A program made the translations under genes and the position numbers. The notes under the pieces were generated by a model. That model ran no database searches. It was given only the letters and a program-made list of their open reading frames with translations, and was not told where the DNA came from. From DASRAU01 sp035638075 (lineage in GTDB: Bacteria > Acidobacteriota > Polarisedimenticolia > Gp22-AA2): a DNA stretch of 64,000 nucleotides. Location: positions 124,001 through 188,000 of the forward strand of contig DASRAU010000034.1 of NCBI GenBank assembly GCA_035638075.1, in the 5' to 3' direction. The first letter of the stretch is position 1; every line of letters begins with the position of its first letter. Positions 60,145-64,000 of this stretch are shown here, in pieces.

Positions 60145-60308
60145 GGCGCCGATCCTACGGTTCCGGCCGGGACGGCGCAACGGTTGCGCCGCCCGGACCG
60201 GCCGGGCGCGACCGGGGCTCCGCGGCGGAACCGCACCCCTACCTTGACGCCCCCCGGTCCGGATGGCTAGGATTCCCGCTTTCCGAACAGCGGGTGGAGG
60301 ATTCCAGG

Positions 60309-60527
60309 ATGGCCACGGCAGGCCAGTTGAAGTCGAAGCAGGACACGCTCAAGAAGAAGATCGCGGACAAGGGCAGCTCCCTGGCTCCGCTGCGGCAGCG
60401 CCAGCTGCGCAAGCGCCTGAAGCGCCTGCAGCGGGCGCGGCGCACCGCGACCGCCCTCGAGGCGCGCGGCAAGAAGCCGGCGAAGGACGCCGCCGCGGAA
60501 GCGGCGCCGGCCGCCCCCCAGGCCTGA
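60309..60527 (+). CDS. Small basic coiled-coil protein
   Basis: A 72-residue cytoplasmic protein. Lysine- and arginine-rich helices (LKSKQDTLKKKIADKGSSLAPL, RQRQLRKRLKRLQRARRTATALEARGKK) are followed by an Ala/Pro tail (AAAEAAPAAPQA). No family is recognised. The charge suggests nucleic-acid or ribosome binding. GGAGG lies ten bases before ATG 60309, and the next gene begins 23 bp after the stop. Confidence 0.65.
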   Translation: MATAGQLKSKQDTLKKKIADKGSSLAPLRQRQLRKRLKRLQRARRTATALEARGKKPAKDAAAEAAPAAPQA

Positions 60528-60550
60528 CGGCCCACTCCAGGGAGAAACTC

Positions 60551-60988
60551 ATGTCTCTGTCGCGCACCCGCACCGCCGTCCTTTCGACCGCCCTCGGCCT
60601 CGCGGCCCTGACCGGCTGCCGCATGGATCTCGACGAGATGGTGATGAACCCCAACTCGCGCGACGAGATCATCAACCGCCTGCTCGAGGAGTCGGTCGCG
60701 AAGCAGACGATCATGAACCGCCTGACGAGCGACGAGGCGTCCAAGACCGAGCTGGCCGAGACGCTCCTCGGCGACAACAAGATCAAGCCGCTGGCGATCG
60801 AGCGGCTCACCGCCGACGGCGGCATGAAGGCCAAGATCGTCGACACGCTGCTCGCGGATCCGACCGCGAAGCAGATGATGATCGACAAGCTGCTCGCCGA
60901 CGAGACCGTCCGGCCCATCCTCACGGAAGCGCTGAAGAAGCCGCTCCCGAAGAAGCCGGCCGAAGCCGCGGCGCCGGCGTCCTCCTAG
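60551..60988 (+). CDS. Lipoprotein with six 14-residue helical repeats
   Basis: A 145-residue protein with a lipoprotein signal (VLSTALGLAALTGC, lipobox cysteine at 23). Residues 37-121 consist of six consecutive repeats of 14-15 residues, each with the pattern hydrophobic-pair, L-L/T, acidic, then K/R: RDEIINRLLEESVAK, QTIMNRLTSDEASK, TELAETLLGDNKIK, PLAIERLTADGGMK, AKIVDTLLADPTAK, QMMIDKLLADETVR. The tail is Lys/Pro/Ala-rich. This should form an amphipathic helix or short helical solenoid on the membrane. I do not recognise the family. GGAGAAACTC precedes ATG 60551. Confidence 0.75.
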   Translation: MSLSRTRTAVLSTALGLAALTGCRMDLDEMVMNPNSRDEIINRLLEESVAKQTIMNRLTSDEASKTELAETLLGDNKIKPLAIERLTADGGMKAKIVDTLLADPTAKQMMIDKLLADETVRPILTEALKKPLPKKPAEAAAPASS

Positions 60989-61058
60989 TTCCCAGCCGGG
61001 GACCCAGGTCCTCGCCGCGAGTCCTTCGCGGCCCCGATCACATTTCCGTCATCGCTCC

Positions 61059-61079
61059 GCCCCGGATGGAATCCGGGGC
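61059..61079. repeat. Inverted repeat before the histidine kinase gene
   Basis: GCCCCGGAT-GGA-ATCCGGGGC, a perfect 9-bp stem with a three-base loop, 71 bp after the repeat lipoprotein and 83 bp before ATG 61162. It lacks a U-tract. It may be an operator or a weak transcript end. Confidence 0.45.
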
Positions 61080-61161
61080 ATCCGACCTCTATATTCACGA
61101 GGCCGCAGAGGACGGACCCCGCGCGCATCGGAGCGCGCGTGCGCCCGCCCGCACAGGAGCC

Positions 61162-62883
61162 ATGGAGCCCCTCCATCGCGATGGCCCGCCCAATGAACCC
61201 CTGAGCGCCGCGGACCTCCCGGCCGGCCTGTTGCCCGCGCTCGCCGACGCCGCGGCGCGACTCGAGCGCGAGACCGACCTGCACATCGCCGCCGCGCTGT
61301 TCCTGTCGGGGCTGCGCGATCACTTCGCCGCCCGCAAGGCGGTGCTGGCGGTCGCCGACGCGCAGGGACGCGATCGGCAATGGTTCTTCGCGGGACTCGG
61401 AAGCCCCGACATCGACTGGTTCCACGGCCACCGCCTCGGCGAAGCGCAGCGCACCGCGCTTTTGACCGAAGAGCGGCGCAGCGGCCGCGGGTACTCGGTG
61501 CCGGTGCCGGAGTGTCCGCGCCAGGCGGGGCTGCGGCTCAACGGATCGAAGAGCGATCTCCTGTTCCTGCCCCTCTGCGGTCACGGCGGCCTGCTGCTGG
61601 GAACGCTCATGGTGGACGACGGCCGGCGGCGGGAGGAGCGCCGGGCGCCGCTGCTCGCCGCGCTCGAGCTGTGGACGCAGCCGCTGGCGCGGCTCCTCGA
61701 GCGCAAGCGCCTCGACCACACCGCCCGCAACACCGAGATGCGCCTGCGCCAGGCCCAGGAGCAGCTGATGCAGGCCGACAAGCTTTCCTCCATCGGCCAG
61801 CTCATCTCCGGCGTCGCGCACGAGCTGAACAACCCGCTTTCCGGGGTCATCGGCTTCACGCAGCTCCTGCAGGCGGCCGAGGTGAATCCTAAAGTCAAGC
61901 GCGGGCTCGAGCGCATCCACGGCGAAGCGGTGCGCTGCCAGAAGATCGTCCAGAACCTGCTCGGCTTCGCGCGCCGCTCCCGCCCCGAGAAGGCGGCCCA
62001 CGACCTGGTGCAGGCGGTCGAGGGGGTGCTCGACCTGCGCGCCTACCAGCTCGCGGTCGACGACGTCGAAATCGAGCGGCGCTACGCGCCGGACCTGCCG
62101 CCGACGCTGCTCGACGCGCACCAGGTCCAGCAGGTGGTGCTCAACCTGGTCAACAACGCCCACCAGGCGATGATGGGCGTCTCCGACCGCCCGCGCCGCC
62201 TGACGGTGACCATCGACCGGCGCGACGACCGCCTGAACGTCGCCATCGGCGACAACGGTCCGGGCATCCCGCAGGACCGCCTGCCGCGGCTGTTCGAGCC
62301 CTTCTTCACGACCAAGGAGCCGGGCAAGGGGACCGGTCTCGGCCTCTCGGTGTCGCTCGGCATCATCAAGGACCACCTCGGGACCATGGACGTCGAGAGT
62401 GTCGTCGGACAGGGGACGACGTTCCGGTTCGACCTGCCGATCGTCGCGGTGGACGCCGGGGCGAAGCCGTCCGAGACCGCGCCGCGCGGGGCCGTGACGA
62501 CCTCCGCCGCGCTGCGGGTGCTCGTCGTGGACGATGAGCCGGTGCTGCGCGAGCTGCTCTCCGACCTCCTGAAGAGCGCCGGGCACACGGTCGAGACGGC
62601 GCGCGACGGGCGGGCCGCCCTGCGGGCGGCGCTCGAAAGCCCGTTCGACGTCATCCTGAGCGATCTGAAGATGCCCGGCCTCGACGGCCAGGGTTTCTAC
62701 GAAGCGGTCTGCAGGGAGCGCCCGGCGATGCGCGCCCGCTTCGTCTTCACGACGGGAGACGTCGTCAACCCCGAGTCGCAGGGCTTCCTGCAGGACACCG
62801 GCTGCCCCTACCTCAGCAAGCCGTTCAAGCTCGAAACCATCCTCACCGTCGTCGCCCAGACCGCCGGTCGCAAAGCCGCCTGA
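61162..62883 (+). CDS. Hybrid sensor histidine kinase with C-terminal receiver
   Basis: A 573-residue cytoplasmic kinase without membrane helices. Residues about 20-180 are a GAF-like sensor region (LHIAAALFLSGLRDHFAARKAVLAVAD, LLFLPLCGHGGLLLGTLMVDDG). A short coiled coil (MRLRQAQEQLMQADKLSSIGQL) leads to the HisKA domain with the phospho-acceptor His220 in SGVAHELNNPLSGVIGF. The ATPase domain has the N box LNLVNNAHQA, G1 DNGPGI and G2 GTGLGLSVSLGI. Residues about 450-573 are a receiver: VLVVDDEPVL, phospho-acceptor Asp in VILSDLKMPG, lysine in YLSKPFKLE. ATG 61162 follows AGGAG. No DNA-binding output gene is adjacent, so the receiver may relay to another protein. Confidence 0.92.
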   Translation: MEPLHRDGPPNEPLSAADLPAGLLPALADAAARLERETDLHIAAALFLSGLRDHFAARKAVLAVADAQGRDRQWFFAGLGSPDIDWFHGHRLGEAQRTALLTEERRSGRGYSVPVPECPRQAGLRLNGSKSDLLFLPLCGHGGLLLGTLMVDDGRRREERRAPLLAALELWTQPLARLLERKRLDHTARNTEMRLRQAQEQLMQADKLSSIGQLISGVAHELNNPLSGVIGFTQLLQAAEVNPKVKRGLERIHGEAVRCQKIVQNLLGFARRSRPEKAAHDLVQAVEGVLDLRAYQLAVDDVEIERRYAPDLPPTLLDAHQVQQVVLNLVNNAHQAMMGVSDRPRRLTVTIDRRDDRLNVAIGDNGPGIPQDRLPRLFEPFFTTKEPGKGTGLGLSVSLGIIKDHLGTMDVESVVGQGTTFRFDLPIVAVDAGAKPSETAPRGAVTTSAALRVLVVDDEPVLRELLSDLLKSAGHTVETARDGRAALRAALESPFDVILSDLKMPGLDGQGFYEAVCRERPAMRARFVFTTGDVVNPESQGFLQDTGCPYLSKPFKLETILTVVAQTAGRKAA

Positions 62884-62901
62884 CCTCGTCGCAGGGAACG
62901 G

Positions 62902-63432
62902 TCAGTCATTGGTGACGTAGAAGTCGATTTTCATCACCAGCGAGGCCACCGCCTGCCATGCCTCCCTGGGGATCGACATCGTGACGGTGCCGTAGCCGCG
63001 CTTCTTCTCCTCGGCCTCGATGTGCTTGATCTCCGCTTCGCCAATCAGCACCTCATCGTGGACGAGGTGGAACGCCAGGCGCACCGCCTTGTCACGGCTG
63101 GCCTCGGTGAAGGTGAGGGCCCGGATCTCGAGGTCGACGTGGTCCTTGCGCGGGACGATGCGCGTCGCGATGCGGCGCAGATGGACGAAGTCGCAGGTCC
63201 AGGCGTCGAAGTCGTCCACGTTGATCCAGGTCCCCTTGCTCGTCTCGAGGTTCACCTCGAGCGGCATTTCGAGGAAGATCGGCGAGAACATCGCCTTCTC
63301 CTGAGCCGGACCCTGCGTCACCTTGATGTCGGCGGCACGGACGACGGCCTGCGGTCCTCCGGCCAGCACGCCGACCGCCACGAGCCCGGCGGCGAGCGCG
63401 ATCCTGCGCGGGATCGATCCGATCCTCTTCAT
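62902..63432 (-). CDS. Exported protein of unknown function
   Basis: A 176-residue protein with a signal peptide (IGSIPRRIALAAGLVAVGVLAGGPQAVVRA) and a mature strand-rich domain: FSPIFLEMPLEVNLETSKGTWINVDDF, HLRRIATRIVPRKDHVDLEIRALTF, RLAFHLVHDEVLIGEAEIKHIEAEEKKRGYGTVTMSIP, AVASLVMKIDFYVTND. There is one cysteine in the mature part. I do not recognise the family; the alternating strand pattern suggests a beta-sandwich. AAAGGAG precedes ATG 63432. It follows the DUF4118 gene by 83 bp on the same strand. Confidence 0.7.
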   Translation of the reverse strand: MKRIGSIPRRIALAAGLVAVGVLAGGPQAVVRAADIKVTQGPAQEKAMFSPIFLEMPLEVNLETSKGTWINVDDFDAWTCDFVHLRRIATRIVPRKDHVDLEIRALTFTEASRDKAVRLAFHLVHDEVLIGEAEIKHIEAEEKKRGYGTVTMSIPREAWQAVASLVMKIDFYVTND

Positions 63433-63515
63433 GGGGGCTCTCCTTTGTGGCGGAACGGTGGAATGGTGGCCGAACCCGGTGGGGGACGCAAGAGGGAGAG
63501 ACCGGCCCGGGCCGG

Positions 63516-63881
63516 TCAGGTCCGTTTCGGCTGTTCCGCCCTGATGCCGCGGCGCGCGCCGAGCGCCGCCGCGACGAGCCCGCAGGCCAGCAGGCCGAAG
63601 AACGAGATGACGTCGTCCTGGCTGTGGATCCGCAGGCTCAGGTACGGCTTCGTGAGGAAGAAGTTGAGGCTCAGCGCCGAGCAGACGGCGGTGGCGATCG
63701 CCGCGCCGCGCCCGCCCAGCTCGCCGACCACGATGACGAGGATCACGAAGGCGAAGATGAAGTTGCCCGCGTGCGTCAGCTCCCGCAGCGGCACCAGCGC
63801 CATGCCGAGGACGAGGGCCGCGATCGCGCCTCCCGGCAGGTAGAAAAGCCCGGCGTGCGGGGTCCGGTGCATCCGTCTCAT
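63516..63881 (-). CDS. Stand-alone DUF4118 membrane protein (KdpD-like sensor segment)
   Basis: A 121-residue membrane protein with four helices: FYLPGGAIAALVLGMALVPL, NFIFAFVILVIVVGELGG, AAIATAVCSALSLNFFLTKPYLSL and VISFFGLLACGLVAAALGARRG. NFFLTKPYLSLRIHSQDDVISFFGLL is the mark of DUF4118, the four-helix region of the potassium sensor KdpD. Here it stands alone, without a kinase. It is leftward, and a symmetric operator lies just upstream at 63903-63960, next to an unseen rightward gene. A role in potassium or turgor sensing is inferred. Confidence 0.8.
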   Translation of the reverse strand: MRRMHRTPHAGLFYLPGGAIAALVLGMALVPLRELTHAGNFIFAFVILVIVVGELGGRGAAIATAVCSALSLNFFLTKPYLSLRIHSQDDVISFFGLLACGLVAAALGARRGIRAEQPKRT

Positions 63882-63902
63882 GCCCGCAAGGTACCGCGAC
63901 CC

Positions 63903-63960
63903 GCATCAAGAAAACGTCAAGAAGAGCCGCGGCGAGGCCTTCTTAACGCCGTCTTGATGC
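63903..63960. promoter_or_regulatory. Symmetric pair of direct-repeat operators (KdpE/OmpR-like)
   Basis: Site A (63903-63924) reads GCATCAAGA-AAA-CGTCAAGAAG. Site B (63939-63960) on the other strand reads GCATCAAGA-CGG-CGTTAAGAAG. Each is a direct repeat of TCAAGA/TTAAGA at 11-bp steps, as bound by OmpR/PhoB-type regulators, and the two face each other across a 14-bp spacer. It lies 22 bp before the DUF4118 start and would also serve a gene right of the window. Confidence 0.65.
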
Positions 63961-64000
63961 GGGACGCGGTATTCCTCGCTCTGCCGCGGAGGGTGCGGCA

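Overview
The window is GC-rich, gene-dense chromosomal DNA from a free-living, respiring Gram-negative bacterium. It carries TonB, an outer-membrane porin-like barrel, lipoproteins, a periplasmic c-type cytochrome, cytochrome bd oxidase and type IV pilus retraction ATPases. Two tricorn-type S41 proteases, an ASPIC/UnbV FG-GAP lipoprotein, an S9 peptidase and an AceK/Icd pair fit an Acidobacteriota-like genome. That placement is inference: there is no rRNA here. I see no phage, insertion sequence or CRISPR array, and no gene-free stretch longer than about 300 bp.

Layout. 1-1.6 kb: DUF169 gene (cut by the window edge) and a class I aldolase. 1.8-4 kb: secreted BNR/beta-propeller protein. 4-8 kb: RidA-like protein, DUF423, cydA, cydB, a tightly coupled leftward operon. 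8-11 kb: SRPBCC/GyrI-like protein, M1 aminopeptidase, small secreted protein, terminator. 11.5-19 kb: porin-like barrel, desaturase, tricorn protease 1, membrane protein pair. 19-29.5 kb: threonine dehydratase-like enzyme, thrombospondin-3 repeat protein, peptidase/TPR protein with GNAT, trans-sulfuration PLP enzyme, membrane-TPR protein, FG-GAP lipoprotein. 29.5-37 kb: pepE-OsmC, S9 peptidase, two PilT-type ATPases, PLP decarboxylase. 37-43 kb: HAD dehalogenase, tricorn protease 2, DUF3524 (queuosine mannosyltransferase-like) glycosyltransferase. 42.7-44.9 kb: BON lipoprotein and two tandem paralogous small secreted proteins of unknown family, each preceded by a sigma-54-type -24/-12 promoter. 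44.9-50 kb: tRNA-Ser(CGA), UspA, enoyl-CoA hydratase, aceK-icd, amidotransferase. 50-57.7 kb: tadA, membrane protein, ligand-poor cupredoxin, TonB, di-haem cytochrome, tRNA-Arg(ACG), VOC-GNAT fusion, ABC exporter. 57.8-64 kb: KamA-like radical SAM enzyme, HAD, small proteins, a 14-residue-repeat lipoprotein, hybrid histidine kinase, DUF4118 protein and, at the right edge, a symmetric operator suggestive of a divergent kdp-like promoter.

Themes. Peptide and amino-acid breakdown is heavily represented: two tricorns, S9, M1, PepE, a HExxH/TPR protein, and PLP enzymes. AceK next to its substrate Icd points to control of the glyoxylate branch point. TadA lies about 3 kb from its expected substrate tRNA-Arg(ACG). 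Translational coupling through ATGA/GTGA overlaps is frequent and was used to choose several starts. The most distinctive region is 42.7-44.9 kb, a compact set of three cell-envelope genes with repeated sigma-54-like promoters and repeated upstream palindromes.
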